Shown here: one piece after another, positions 44,749-53,202 of the stretch
How positions within the stretch are numbered: the first letter of the stretch is position 1
Layout: each line of letters opens with the position of its first letter
DNA from: Mycobacterium kyorinense
GTDB taxonomy: Bacteria > Actinomycetota > Actinomycetes > Mycobacteriales > Mycobacteriaceae
Length of the DNA: 64,000 nucleotides
Direction of reading: 5' to 3'
Assembly (NCBI RefSeq): GCF_002101735.1
Contig: NZ_LQPE01000034.1
Coordinates: 1-64,000, forward strand
Translations under genes and position numbers: made by a program
Notes under the pieces: generated by a model
What the model was told of the DNA's origin: nothing
Databases searched by the model: none
Seen by the model: only the letters and a program-made list of their open reading frames with translations

Positions 44749-45699
44749 ATGACCAGCGGATTGCGTGCGTTCGTGGCGGGTATGCCTACCGGAATCATCC
44801 TCTTCGCCCGTCCCGATGCTCCTAACCTCGTCGACGACGTCATCGCCCAGGCCACGCAAGCCCACGAGCTCGGCGTTGCCCAAGTGTGGTTGGCCCAGCA
44901 GCTGAACTACGACGCGATCACGCTTGCTGCGCTCATCGGAGCTGCCGTGCCCGGATTGGGCGTGGGCACCTCTGTGGTGCCGATCAACCCCCGCCATCCG
45001 CTGATCGTCGCCTCGTTGGCGCAGACGGCGCAGGCCGCCCCGCACGGCAACTTCAGCCTGGGGCTCGGGCTGGGCGCCAAAGAGATCGAGCGCCAGACCT
45101 TCGGCACGGCCTGGCCCAACACCATCACGCGGTTACGCGAGCATCTGTCCATCCTGCGGTCGGTGTTCGACACCGCCGGCGTCGATTTCCACGGCAGTGA
45201 ACTGAGCGCCAGCCCTTCCTGGCCGGTGCAGGTTGCGGGGGGCACCCCGATCCCGGTGTATGTGGCAGCGATGGGCCCAAAGGCGTTGCAGGTCAACGGA
45301 GAACTGGCCGACGGGACCTTGCCCTATCTGGCGGGCCCTCGGACTCTCGAGGAATTCATCGTGCCGACGATCACCAAGGCTGCGGCTGAAGCGGAGCGAC
45401 CGACGCCGCGCATCATCGCCGCCGTGCCGACATTGTTGTCCGAGGACCTCGACAGCGCGCGCACCATTGCCGCGCAACAGTTGAGCTTCTACGAGACCAT
45501 CCCGTCGTACCGCAATGTCATCGCCCGTGAAGGCATCGCCAGTGTGGTCGACCTTGCCGCGATCGGGACCGAGGAAGCTGTTGCGCGTCAGCTGCGTCGG
45601 TATCGGGATGCGGGTGCCACCGACATCGTGATCAGTCCGCTAGACCGCTCCGACTCCGTCGACCGCAGCGCGCTGTGGCGGCTCACCGCCGGGCTGTGA
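44749..45699 (+). CDS. LLM-class F420-dependent oxidoreductase
   Basis: A 316-residue luciferase-like protein. The segments QATQAHELGVAQVWLAQQLN near residue 25, VGTSVVPINPRHPLIVASLA near residue 67 and LGLGLGAKEIERQTFG near residue 103 fit the actinobacterial F420-dependent TIGR03564-type group. The substrate is unknown. It is divergent from the IclR gene, so it may belong to the same catabolic unit. The ATG at 44749 is favoured; a second ATG 33 bases on is possible. Confidence 0.83.
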   Translation: MTSGLRAFVAGMPTGIILFARPDAPNLVDDVIAQATQAHELGVAQVWLAQQLNYDAITLAALIGAAVPGLGVGTSVVPINPRHPLIVASLAQTAQAAPHGNFSLGLGLGAKEIERQTFGTAWPNTITRLREHLSILRSVFDTAGVDFHGSELSASPSWPVQVAGGTPIPVYVAAMGPKALQVNGELADGTLPYLAGPRTLEEFIVPTITKAAAEAERPTPRIIAAVPTLLSEDLDSARTIAAQQLSFYETIPSYRNVIAREGIASVVDLAAIGTEEAVARQLRRYRDAGATDIVISPLDRSDSVDRSALWRLTAGL

Positions 45700-45713
45700 A
45701 CTGTTAAAGCCAA

Positions 45714-46691
45714 TTAGTGGCCAGCGTTGCGGGCAAGGTCGATCGCGTACTGGCTGACGAAGGTGCCGGCCTGGGGTTCTCCGCGGCCGCACGACCCGTC
45801 GGATTCGCCCGGGCGTTTGATCCAGAGATAGGCGTCGGCGTGTGCGCCCGCCGTCGCCGTGGTGGGCGGCGTACCCAGTGCGCGGCCGGTCGGGTTACAC
45901 CAATAAAGTTCGCCGCCGGCGGGACCGGCGCCGTTGCGCGACGTGTCGATCACGTAGTTCGATCCGTTCGTCAGCCCCGAAATCGCTTCGCCGTAACCGA
46001 TTTCCTCGTCGGTGGCGAAGAAGTTGGCGGTGTTGAGGCTGAATCCGCGCGCCTTGGCCACGTCGACCTGGTTGAGCCTGGCGGCCATCTCGTCGGCGTT
46101 GATCCAGCGCGAGTGCCCGGCGTCGATGTAGACGGCCGCGGCCGGGTCGCGGGTCAGCGTGTCGACGGCATACCGGATCAGCTCGAAGCGCTCCTGACGC
46201 TGGTCGGCCGACAAGCAGTCGGCCATGGCCAACGCATCGGGTTCGAGGATGACCGCGGCGGGGCCGGTGCCAATCGCGGATGCGACGCCGTCGATCCACG
46301 CTCGGTAGCTGGCGGCCGACCCGAATCCGCCCGAAGCGAAGCTCCCACAGTCACGATGCGGGATTCCGTAGAGGGCCAGAATCGGCACGGCGCCGGCGGC
46401 CTGCGCCCCCGCGATGTACTTCGCGTCCACCGCGGGATTAGACGCCTGGTCCATCCAGTAGGCGTGCGGCGTGTTCGCGATGGCCGTCAGTTCCGGACTG
46501 GGCGGATTGGCGCCTTGCGCGGCGCGCATGGCCTTCGATGCCGGATCGACATACAACGGCTTGCCGGCCAGGGGGTTGTCGTTGCTGGCCAAGCGGATCG
46601 ACGGGACCTGCACCGGGTGGGCAACGAAGGCCGCAACCATCAGGAAGGGAGCGATCCACCGCGCGACTGCGCTAATAGCTGAGGACATCAC
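45714..46691 (-). CDS. celA1: Glycoside hydrolase family 6 (cellulase), exported
   Basis: A 325-residue secreted GH6 enzyme. A hydrophobic N-terminus (residues ~8-25) serves as signal peptide. Catalytic-domain landmarks are YGIPHRDCGSFASGG with D114, VILEPDALA with D152 as the likely general acid, YIDAGHSRWI near residue 188 and an NTANFFATDEE loop. It hydrolyses beta-1,4-glucan. Unlike Rv0062 (CelA1, 380 residues) I see no long linker or cellulose-binding module. The start may be GTG at 46691 or the adjacent ATG. Confidence 0.9.
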   Translation of the reverse strand: MMSSAISAVARWIAPFLMVAAFVAHPVQVPSIRLASNDNPLAGKPLYVDPASKAMRAAQGANPPSPELTAIANTPHAYWMDQASNPAVDAKYIAGAQAAGAVPILALYGIPHRDCGSFASGGFGSAASYRAWIDGVASAIGTGPAAVILEPDALAMADCLSADQRQERFELIRYAVDTLTRDPAAAVYIDAGHSRWINADEMAARLNQVDVAKARGFSLNTANFFATDEEIGYGEAISGLTNGSNYVIDTSRNGAGPAGGELYWCNPTGRALGTPPTTATAGAHADAYLWIKRPGESDGSCGRGEPQAGTFVSQYAIDLARNAGH

Positions 46692-46745
46692 GTCAGGAAA
46701 TTAGCGTTTCGACGGATTGGGCGCGACACCGGCCCGACCATCGGG

Positions 46746-47777
46746 TCAGCGGAAGCGGATGTTCACGGTCGCCAGGCCGAAGATCTTCCGGCCGGCAGAC
46801 TTGGCGCCGACGATGACGACACCGGAGCGGGTTTCCGGATCCAGCGACTTGACCCGGCCGCTGAACTCGATGTCTGCGCCCTCTTTGGCCGACACAATCG
46901 CGGGCGCGGACAACCGGACCACGTAGCGGGTAACCGCGCCGGGGTCGCCCGACCATGCGGACACAAAGCCGGCACCCAAACCCATCGTCAGCATCCCGTG
47001 CGCGATCACATCGGGCAGCCCGGCGAGCTTGGCGATAGCTTCATCCCAGTGGATCGGGTTGGCGTCGCCGGCCACGCCGGCATAGTTGACCAGGTCACCC
47101 CGGGACAGCCGGGTGTGGTGCACCGGCAGCTCGTCGCCGACCTTCACCTCGTCGAACGACGGCGTCCCCGGCGTTCGGGTCAAGCCGCCGTCGGCGATGT
47201 GAATCTCGCCTTCGGGGCGCACCGTCTTCTCGTAGGCCTCATCGTTTTCGCCGATCGCGGCGATGTCGACGTCGTGCATCATCGCCTTCTGCGCGGCCGT
47301 CTTGATCGCCGGATCGACGTCCTCGGCGGTGAGGCCGACGACGGTGGTGTGCAGGGTGTGCACCCGCTCGCCGGCAGTGTCGGTGAAGGTGTTGGTCACG
47401 GTAATCAGGTCTCGGCCGGCGATCCTGCGCACCGACGACAGTTCGACGTCGATCCGCAGCTCGTCGCCGGCCACGATCGGGCGGTGCTGCTCGAAGACTT
47501 CTTCGGTCTGCATGTAGGTGTCGTAGCCGATGACCACCGATTCGAACATGCGCCGGTTGCACGCCATGGCCGGCGTTGACGTGAAGGTCAGCGGCGCCAC
47601 CAGACCCGAGTAGCCCAGTTCTGCCGCGGCGGCGACATCCCAGTGTGCGGGGTGATAGTCCTGTACTGCGCGCGCGTATTCACGAACTTTCTCGCGGCCC
47701 ACCAGGTAGGGGTAGTCCATCTGGTAGTAGTGGCCGACCCGCGATTCGATCGCCGACGCCTCTGCTGGTGCGGTCAT
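46746..47777 (-). CDS. Fused double hot-dog (MaoC/HadAB-like) dehydratase
   Basis: A 343-residue protein made of two hot-dog folds. The first (residues ~8-150) has DYPYLVGREKVREYARAVQD, like HadA/FAS1-type subunits without the hydratase motif. The second (~210-340) has YAGVAGDANPIHWDEAIAKL and AHGMLTMGLG, the MaoC hydratase-2 motif with catalytic Asp and His. It should hydrate or dehydrate (3R)-hydroxyacyl thioesters. The layout resembles the fused HadA/HadB protein of M. smegmatis that, as I recall, also neighbours celA1. ATG at 47777 is chosen over a longer reading without family sequence. Confidence 0.88.
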   Translation of the reverse strand: MTAPAEASAIESRVGHYYQMDYPYLVGREKVREYARAVQDYHPAHWDVAAAAELGYSGLVAPLTFTSTPAMACNRRMFESVVIGYDTYMQTEEVFEQHRPIVAGDELRIDVELSSVRRIAGRDLITVTNTFTDTAGERVHTLHTTVVGLTAEDVDPAIKTAAQKAMMHDVDIAAIGENDEAYEKTVRPEGEIHIADGGLTRTPGTPSFDEVKVGDELPVHHTRLSRGDLVNYAGVAGDANPIHWDEAIAKLAGLPDVIAHGMLTMGLGAGFVSAWSGDPGAVTRYVVRLSAPAIVSAKEGADIEFSGRVKSLDPETRSGVVIVGAKSAGRKIFGLATVNIRFR

Positions 47778-47878
47778 GACTTGCTCAACTTTTCTATCGG
47801 CTTGTTCGGAGGCCGACGCAAGCACACTAACCCTCGGACACCGGGTGTAGCCGTCCACCCGACTGCTAGAAACGACAG

Positions 47879-49276
47879 GTGCAGATCTTCCGTACCGCAA
47901 CGTGCGCCGATTCCGGGCATCCGGAATTCACGCTGGTTTTCAAAGACGAACCACCAACGCCGAATACGGTGGGCTGGATTTTGGACCACTTTCAGAACGC
48001 GGTGGCGGGTGGCACTCGGTTTGTGGCCGGACAATCAGTCGGCATTGGTTGGCGGGGGCTGCGGGTGATCGAACGCGGTGACGGCACCCTCGGCCTGGAG
48101 GAGCGAGTCGCCGAGGATGTGTGGCAGGACCATGTGGATCAGGCGCTCGGCGACTTGTGGTGGCAGCTGGAGGCGGCCGCGAAACTTGGCTTGCCGGAAG
48201 AACCGGACTCCGTTGCCGAGGATCAGATCGCAGCCGTCCAGTCCTGTGTATTCGACGCGTCAACGTTGATTCTCAACCGTCTCGGTCCGGACTCGCCGCA
48301 ACACGGTGGGTGGGCGATCAGCTGTGGAGATGAGCACGATCACTCTGACTGGTCCTTTATGGAATTGTTTCGGCTTGCGGTGGCGCTCCCGTTTGTCACC
48401 CAATTCCTTGCTCTGCCACCAGAAACCGGCCTTATCATCGAACGCCGTCGAGTAGACCCGGCCGGCGGCGTGGTGGCCGACGTGGCCTACAAGGACACGA
48501 TGCTGACCCCGGATGACGGGATGCATTTCGGTCCACAGCCCGCATCCGCGGCCGCTCCTAAAGCGCACTTTGCGATCGGCCGGTTCGGCGAGGGCCTGTA
48601 TCGCACCATGACCGGCGATCAGCACGGGCACCCCGATATCGTCGCCTGCATCACCACACCGCCCATACCTGGCATGCAGGATTCGTTGGTGCAGTGGATA
48701 TTGGATGATCTGCAAGATTCCATTGCAGCGGGCACACGTTTCGAAGCGGGTCAGACGATCCGGGTCGGGTGGCGGACTCTGCGCGTCGTCGAACGCGCCG
48801 ACGGGATGCTGGGACTGCAAGAACGCGTCGACGTCGACAGCTGGGAAGAACACGTCGAGCTAACCCTGCGTGACCTGTGGTACCAGAAAGAAGTCGCGGC
48901 AAGCCTCGGCCTGACGAAACGGTTGTCGTTCCCGGCTGAGGATCAATATGCCGCTGTCGCCGAATGCGTGAACGAGACGATTCCCGCGCTGCTGCTCAGC
49001 CGTGCAGAAATCGACGACCCGGCTTCCTGCGGCTGGAGGGTTTGCTGCCGGCGTGGCCATGACCACGGAAAGTGGCTGTCGCAAACCGTCTGGGACCTGT
49101 CGGACTCGATGCCCTTCGTCACCCAGTTTCTTGCGCTTCCCATAACCACGTCGGTTGTCATCGAGGCGCCCCACACGACCTCCACCGGCCACATCGGCGT
49201 CCGTGTTCTGCTCGACGGCCGACATCTGCTCCCAGAACCCGGCTCCTATCTGTCCGCACTCAACGGCAGCGGTTAA
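47879..49276 (+). CDS. Internally duplicated protein of unknown function
   Basis: A 465-residue cytosolic protein built from two homologous halves (~1-190 and ~235-440). Matching segments include WILDHFQNAVAGGTRFVAGQ / WILDDLQDSIAAGTRFEAGQ, GWRGLRVIERGDGTLGLEER / GWRTLRVVERADGMLGLQER, and DHVDQALGDLWWQLEAAAKL / EHVELTLRDLWYQKEVAASL. Each half ends in a Gly-Trp, His-rich, FVTQFLALP segment. That last pattern faintly recalls DUF2185/Imm33 immunity-type domains, but I cannot support this beyond resemblance. There is no signal peptide or membrane helix. It is divergent from the MaoC gene and convergent with mmpL. Confidence 0.8.
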   Translation: MQIFRTATCADSGHPEFTLVFKDEPPTPNTVGWILDHFQNAVAGGTRFVAGQSVGIGWRGLRVIERGDGTLGLEERVAEDVWQDHVDQALGDLWWQLEAAAKLGLPEEPDSVAEDQIAAVQSCVFDASTLILNRLGPDSPQHGGWAISCGDEHDHSDWSFMELFRLAVALPFVTQFLALPPETGLIIERRRVDPAGGVVADVAYKDTMLTPDDGMHFGPQPASAAAPKAHFAIGRFGEGLYRTMTGDQHGHPDIVACITTPPIPGMQDSLVQWILDDLQDSIAAGTRFEAGQTIRVGWRTLRVVERADGMLGLQERVDVDSWEEHVELTLRDLWYQKEVAASLGLTKRLSFPAEDQYAAVAECVNETIPALLLSRAEIDDPASCGWRVCCRRGHDHGKWLSQTVWDLSDSMPFVTQFLALPITTSVVIEAPHTTSTGHIGVRVLLDGRHLLPEPGSYLSALNGSG

Positions 49277-49284
49277 TCCGCCAG

Positions 49285-52098
49285 TTAGCGCACTGGCAGC
49301 GGTCGGGAGCGCACCAGCGTGGGCCACCAGAACCACGGCCCGAGGATTCGCAGGACGCACGGCACGACGAACGAGCGCACGATCAGCGTGTCGAGCAGCA
49401 GACCGATGCAGACGGTCGAACCCACCTGACCGATCGTTCGCAGATCGCTTGTGAGCATGGCAAGCATCGTGAACGCGAACACCAAACCCGCGGAAGTTAC
49501 TACACCACCGGTGCTTCCGAGCGCGCGGATCAGGCCGGTGTTCAACCCGGCGTGCAGCTCCTCTTTGACTCGGACGATCAACAGCAGGTTGTAGTCCGAA
49601 CCCACCGCCACCAGGATGATGAACGTCAGCGGCAGCACCAGCCAGTGCACGGGCAGGCCGATGAGATGCTGCCAGACGAGTATGGAGAGCCCGAAGGCTC
49701 CGGCATACGAGAACGCCACCGTGCCGGGAATCACCAAGGCGGCCATCAGACTTCGCGTGAGGAACAACATGATCAAGAAGATCAGCACGAAGGCGGCGAT
49801 CGCCACGATCAGCAGATCCGACGCGGCGTATTCCTTGATGTCCTTGTCGTTGGATCCGGAGCCGCCGATGTAAACCCTTGCGCCGGCCAACGACGTCTCT
49901 TTCAAGATCGTGGTTATCGCCCCCGGGAATTGCTCGACATGCTGTACGCCTTCGGGACCCATCGCGTTGCCCTCGTGGGTGACGATGAACCGAGCGGCCT
50001 TGCCGTCCGGCGACATCAGCAGTTGCATGCCGGTCTTGACGTCGTCGTTGTCGAAACCTTCACGGGGGATGTAGAAGAAGTCGTCGCTGCGGGACCGGTC
50101 GAAGTCGAGGCCGACATTGATCAAGTCGTCGAACGTCTGGTCGGTCTGCGTGGACTGCAGAGCCGACTGGCCGTACGTGCTGACCAGAAGAGACGCCAAA
50201 GCCTCCGAGTCGTCGGCCGTGAGTTTCAGCTGCGTGATGACTTGCGGCAAGATCCTGTCCACAGCTTCCAGCGAGGTTCTGGCGTCCTTGATATCGGCGG
50301 CCAGGTGGTCGATGTTGTCGAGGCCATCGAACAACGATCTGAATGCCCAGCAGATGGGGATGTCGAAACAGTGCTTCTCCCAATAGAAGTAGCTCTTGAT
50401 CGGCCGGAAGAAATCGTCGAGATTCGAGATTTCCGAGTTCATTTCGTCGGTGATCTGCTGCAGATCCTCCACGGTGAGAACCGTCTGGTGCAACTCATCG
50501 GACATGTTCTGGAAGTAGACGATCTCTTTCCGCAAGACCTCGACGGAGTGGGCGGTGATCTGAGCCTGCTGGTCGGTATTCGCGTTCTGCTGCTTGTTGA
50601 ACGGCAGCTGTTGACCGTTGCCGCTGCCCTGCGTGGTGAACAAGTAGGGCAGCGTGGCGTGTTCCAATGGCCGGCCCAGAGGCCTGGTGATGCTTTGCAC
50701 CATCGCTACGCCGGGAAGACGAATCAGACTCTTCGCCACCCGGTCCAATGAGATGAAGTCGGCCGAGTTGCGCATGTCGTGATCGGTCTCGACCATCAGC
50801 ATCTCGGAGAACAGCTTGCTCTTCGGGAAGTGCCGATCGGCCGCCGCGAACCCCTGATTGGCGGGGGCAGCGTGCGGCTGGTACTGCCGATCATCGTAGT
50901 TTTGCCGGTAGGTCGGCACGAAGATCGCCCCGAACATGACGGCAGCGGCGCTGGCCGTGAGGATCGGCACCGGCCAGCGCACCACGCTCGCCCCGATCCG
51001 CCGATACAACGTCGCCTTGGCCTTTTCTCTGGGGTCGAAGAGGCCGAAGAGGCTGCCCACGGTCAAGATGGCCGGGCCGAGCGTCAGCGCTGCCGCGATG
51101 GTGAACAGCATCGCGATCCCAACGGCGGGTCCCATGGTGTGGAAGTAGTTGAGCCGCGCGAATGTCAGGCAGTAACACGCGCCGGCGATCGTCAGGCCCG
51201 AGCCGATGATGATGGGCGTTACGCCCTTATAGGCAATGTAGAAGGCGTCCTCTCGGCTTTCGCCGGCCTGTCGCGCCTCGTGATAGCGACCAATGAGGAA
51301 GATGCCGTAATCGGTTCCGGCTCCCAGGGTCAGCGCGACGACGATGTTCACCGCGAACGACGAGAGTTCGATGTAGCCCAAATGTCCGAGGGTCGCGATA
51401 ACTCCCTTGGCGACCAGCATCTCGATCAGAACCCCGAGCAGGGGCACCAGCACGTTGCTCGGGGAGCGGTACACCAGCAGCAGCATCGTGACGATGAGGA
51501 TGATCGTCACGATCGTGATGTTGTTCAGGCTTGAATTGGCAATAGCCACGGTGTCCGAGGCGAGCGGCGCCGCGCCGCTGACATAGACCCGCAGCCCGGG
51601 AGGCGCCGGATCCTTGGCGACGATATCGCGAACGGCGGCAACGGATTGATTAGCTTGCATCTGACCGATGTCGCCGGCGAGACGCAGCAGCACGTACGCG
51701 GCTTTGCCGTCTACACTCTGCGCTCCCGCCGCGGTGATCGGCTTGCCCCACAGATCCATGACGTACTGCACGTGCTTGGGATCTTGCTTCAGTCGGCGCA
51801 CCAAGTCGTCGTAGTAGCGATGGTCCACATCGCCCAGCGGCCGGTTGGCTTCCAACACGAGCATCGTCAAGTTGGTCGAATTGGACTCGTGGAACTTCTC
51901 ACCGATGCGAAGCAGCGCCCGCTGCGACGGCGCGTAGTGCGGGACCATCGGCCCCGCGAGTTCTTCTGCGACGCGCTCGACCTGCGGCATAAAGGTGTTG
52001 GTCGACACGGCGAGCAGCGCCCAAAAAGCGATGATCGGTATTGCAAGGACGCGGACCATTCGCGGCACGAAAGGTCGTCTCGCCCGGTGCTCGCTCAT
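49285..52098 (-). CDS. MmpL-family RND lipid transporter
   Basis: A 937-residue RND transporter with two halves of about six helices. The proton-relay Asp-Tyr pairs are visible in GAGTDYGIFLIGRYHEARQ and AVGSDYNLLLIVRVKEE. The large extracytoplasmic loop between helices 7 and 8 includes the coiled region from ~500 to 650. With its MmpS partner it resembles the MmpL4/MmpL5 group, which exports siderophores and other lipids. ATG at 52098 overlaps the mmpS stop (ATGA). The cargo cannot be read from sequence; no siderophore genes are nearby. Confidence 0.95.
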   Translation of the reverse strand: MSEHRARRPFVPRMVRVLAIPIIAFWALLAVSTNTFMPQVERVAEELAGPMVPHYAPSQRALLRIGEKFHESNSTNLTMLVLEANRPLGDVDHRYYDDLVRRLKQDPKHVQYVMDLWGKPITAAGAQSVDGKAAYVLLRLAGDIGQMQANQSVAAVRDIVAKDPAPPGLRVYVSGAAPLASDTVAIANSSLNNITIVTIILIVTMLLLVYRSPSNVLVPLLGVLIEMLVAKGVIATLGHLGYIELSSFAVNIVVALTLGAGTDYGIFLIGRYHEARQAGESREDAFYIAYKGVTPIIIGSGLTIAGACYCLTFARLNYFHTMGPAVGIAMLFTIAAALTLGPAILTVGSLFGLFDPREKAKATLYRRIGASVVRWPVPILTASAAAVMFGAIFVPTYRQNYDDRQYQPHAAPANQGFAAADRHFPKSKLFSEMLMVETDHDMRNSADFISLDRVAKSLIRLPGVAMVQSITRPLGRPLEHATLPYLFTTQGSGNGQQLPFNKQQNANTDQQAQITAHSVEVLRKEIVYFQNMSDELHQTVLTVEDLQQITDEMNSEISNLDDFFRPIKSYFYWEKHCFDIPICWAFRSLFDGLDNIDHLAADIKDARTSLEAVDRILPQVITQLKLTADDSEALASLLVSTYGQSALQSTQTDQTFDDLINVGLDFDRSRSDDFFYIPREGFDNDDVKTGMQLLMSPDGKAARFIVTHEGNAMGPEGVQHVEQFPGAITTILKETSLAGARVYIGGSGSNDKDIKEYAASDLLIVAIAAFVLIFLIMLFLTRSLMAALVIPGTVAFSYAGAFGLSILVWQHLIGLPVHWLVLPLTFIILVAVGSDYNLLLIVRVKEELHAGLNTGLIRALGSTGGVVTSAGLVFAFTMLAMLTSDLRTIGQVGSTVCIGLLLDTLIVRSFVVPCVLRILGPWFWWPTLVRSRPLPVR

Positions 52099-52538
52099 GC
52101 GGATTTCACCCTGCACATGACGTGCGCGTCCTCGTGGGTGTCGGATTGTTCGTCGCGGACAACCCCGTTCACCAACATGCGGCAGCCGAGTTGGCCACCA
52201 TGAACCTGCGCCGAGATGCTGCCGGACACCACCGTCAGCGTCGTCGTCTCCGTGTGCGACCACGGCAATGTCGTCAGCTCAACCTGATGCGGATGTCCGT
52301 CGATGTCCAAGTAGACGAGCATCCCGCCGTCGCCGACGGAGCCGAACAATTCATACGTGAGCTGTTTGGGCGTGGTCTGCTCGGGCGCTGCCGGGCCGTT
52401 GACCGTGATGACGGGTGGGGGAGCGGAGAACTGGTGCACCTTCCACATGCCCACCGCTCCCGCGCCGACCGCAACGACGGCAACCAAGGGCATCCAGGCT
52501 CGCGCCAAGAGGGTCCGGCCGACGGAACGAGGGCTCAC
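52095..52538 (-). CDS. MmpS-family accessory protein
   Basis: A 147-residue partner of MmpL (MmpS4/5 are about 140). One N-terminal membrane segment (ARAWMPLVAVVAVGAGAVGM) is followed by an extracytoplasmic beta domain with KQLTYELFGSVGDGGMLVYL and LPWSHTETTTLTVVSG, typical of MmpS, and two cysteines near the C-terminus. The GTG at 52538 is preceded by AAGGTG and is preferred over a longer start at 52589. Confidence 0.92.
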   Translation of the reverse strand: MSPRSVGRTLLARAWMPLVAVVAVGAGAVGMWKVHQFSAPPPVITVNGPAAPEQTTPKQLTYELFGSVGDGGMLVYLDIDGHPHQVELTTLPWSHTETTTLTVVSGSISAQVHGGQLGCRMLVNGVVRDEQSDTHEDAHVMCRVKSA

Positions 52539-52607
52539 TCGATCACCTTCGGAACTCGGTCCGCACGTCGTGTCCCCTCGCTCCCGCACTCAGGCCAAAC
52601 GCAGATA

Positions 52608-52635
52608 GTAGACGGTGATGTACCTAATTGTCTAC
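52608..52635. promoter_or_regulatory. Inverted repeat upstream of mmpS
   Basis: GTAGAC and GTCTAC are separated by 16 bases, 70-97 bases before the mmpS start. The position suits a repressor site such as that of the TetR/MarR proteins controlling mmpS-mmpL pairs. Arms are short. Confidence 0.3.
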
Positions 52636-52675
52636 ACGGGGCCAAAGTCTGTCGGGACCCGGCTGCCGGAATGCC

Positions 52676-53101
52676 TTACGACATCTTCTGCAGGCGGCCT
52701 TTCAACGCTGCGCTTCGCAGCATCCGAATCGTGAAGTTGATCGCGGCCAACATGGGGAACACCCCGAGAAACGTCCGCTCGGACGGCGTCGCTCCGTGCA
52801 AGTGGTAAAGGCTGCCGAACACGTAAAAACAGCCCACCATGAACAAAGCACCGGGGATGCAGAACGCCAGCAAGGAGCTACGGTCGGCGACGATTTGCTT
52901 CGCGTAGTCCACCTCGTCCCGCGACATCGGTTGGCGCTTACGCACTTTGGCCATCACCGCTTTAGCACTGCCTATCTCCTCGCTGATCGGAGTAGGGGTG
53001 CGATCCGCCATCCGCTTGACGGCTACAGAAGCTAAGGCGACGAACACCAACGCCAACAAGAAGCTGAGGACGGTCAGGTAACCGAATAAGCCCGAACTCA
53101 C
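52676..53101 (-). CDS. Small membrane protein of unknown function
   Basis: A 141-residue protein with an N-terminal helix (residues ~5-28), a basic cytoplasmic loop (KRMADRTPTPISEEIG, VMAKVRKRQPMSRDEVDYAK) and a helix near residues 76-98 (LLAFCIPGALFMVGCFYVFG), perhaps a third near 110-125. No family recognised. It starts with GTG. It is read in the same direction as the aldolase gene upstream but is separated from it by a strong hairpin. Confidence 0.7.
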   Translation of the reverse strand: MSSGLFGYLTVLSFLLALVFVALASVAVKRMADRTPTPISEEIGSAKAVMAKVRKRQPMSRDEVDYAKQIVADRSSLLAFCIPGALFMVGCFYVFGSLYHLHGATPSERTFLGVFPMLAAINFTIRMLRSAALKGRLQKMS

Positions 53102-53138
53102 TATTGCGCCTCCTTCGCGTCGCGGTCGAACCTAACAC

Positions 53139-53195
53139 TGACTCTGCGTCCACCAAGCAAAAGTGCGAGTAGCTTGCCTGGTGGACGCAGAGTCA
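53139..53195. terminator. Long inverted repeat after the class I aldolase gene
   Basis: Arms of 17 bases (53139-53155, 53179-53195; core GACTCTGCGTCCACCA) pair perfectly, with an inner 4-bp GCAA/TTGC extension across one mismatch and a 13-base loop. It lies eight bases after the aldolase stop and 37 bases before the next minus-strand start. Its size is unusual for a simple terminator. Confidence 0.6.
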
Positions 53196-53202
53196 ACGCC
53201 GC

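Noticed and set aside
38767..45699. The accessory block after dnaB as an integrated element
   Set aside because: I found no integrase, transposase, tRNA gene or matching direct repeats at its edges. Gene content and composition suggest transfer, but the mechanism cannot be seen.
53139..53195. CRISPR or attachment-site reading of the long inverted repeat
   Set aside because: There is a single inverted repeat with no array, spacer, integrase or tRNA nearby.
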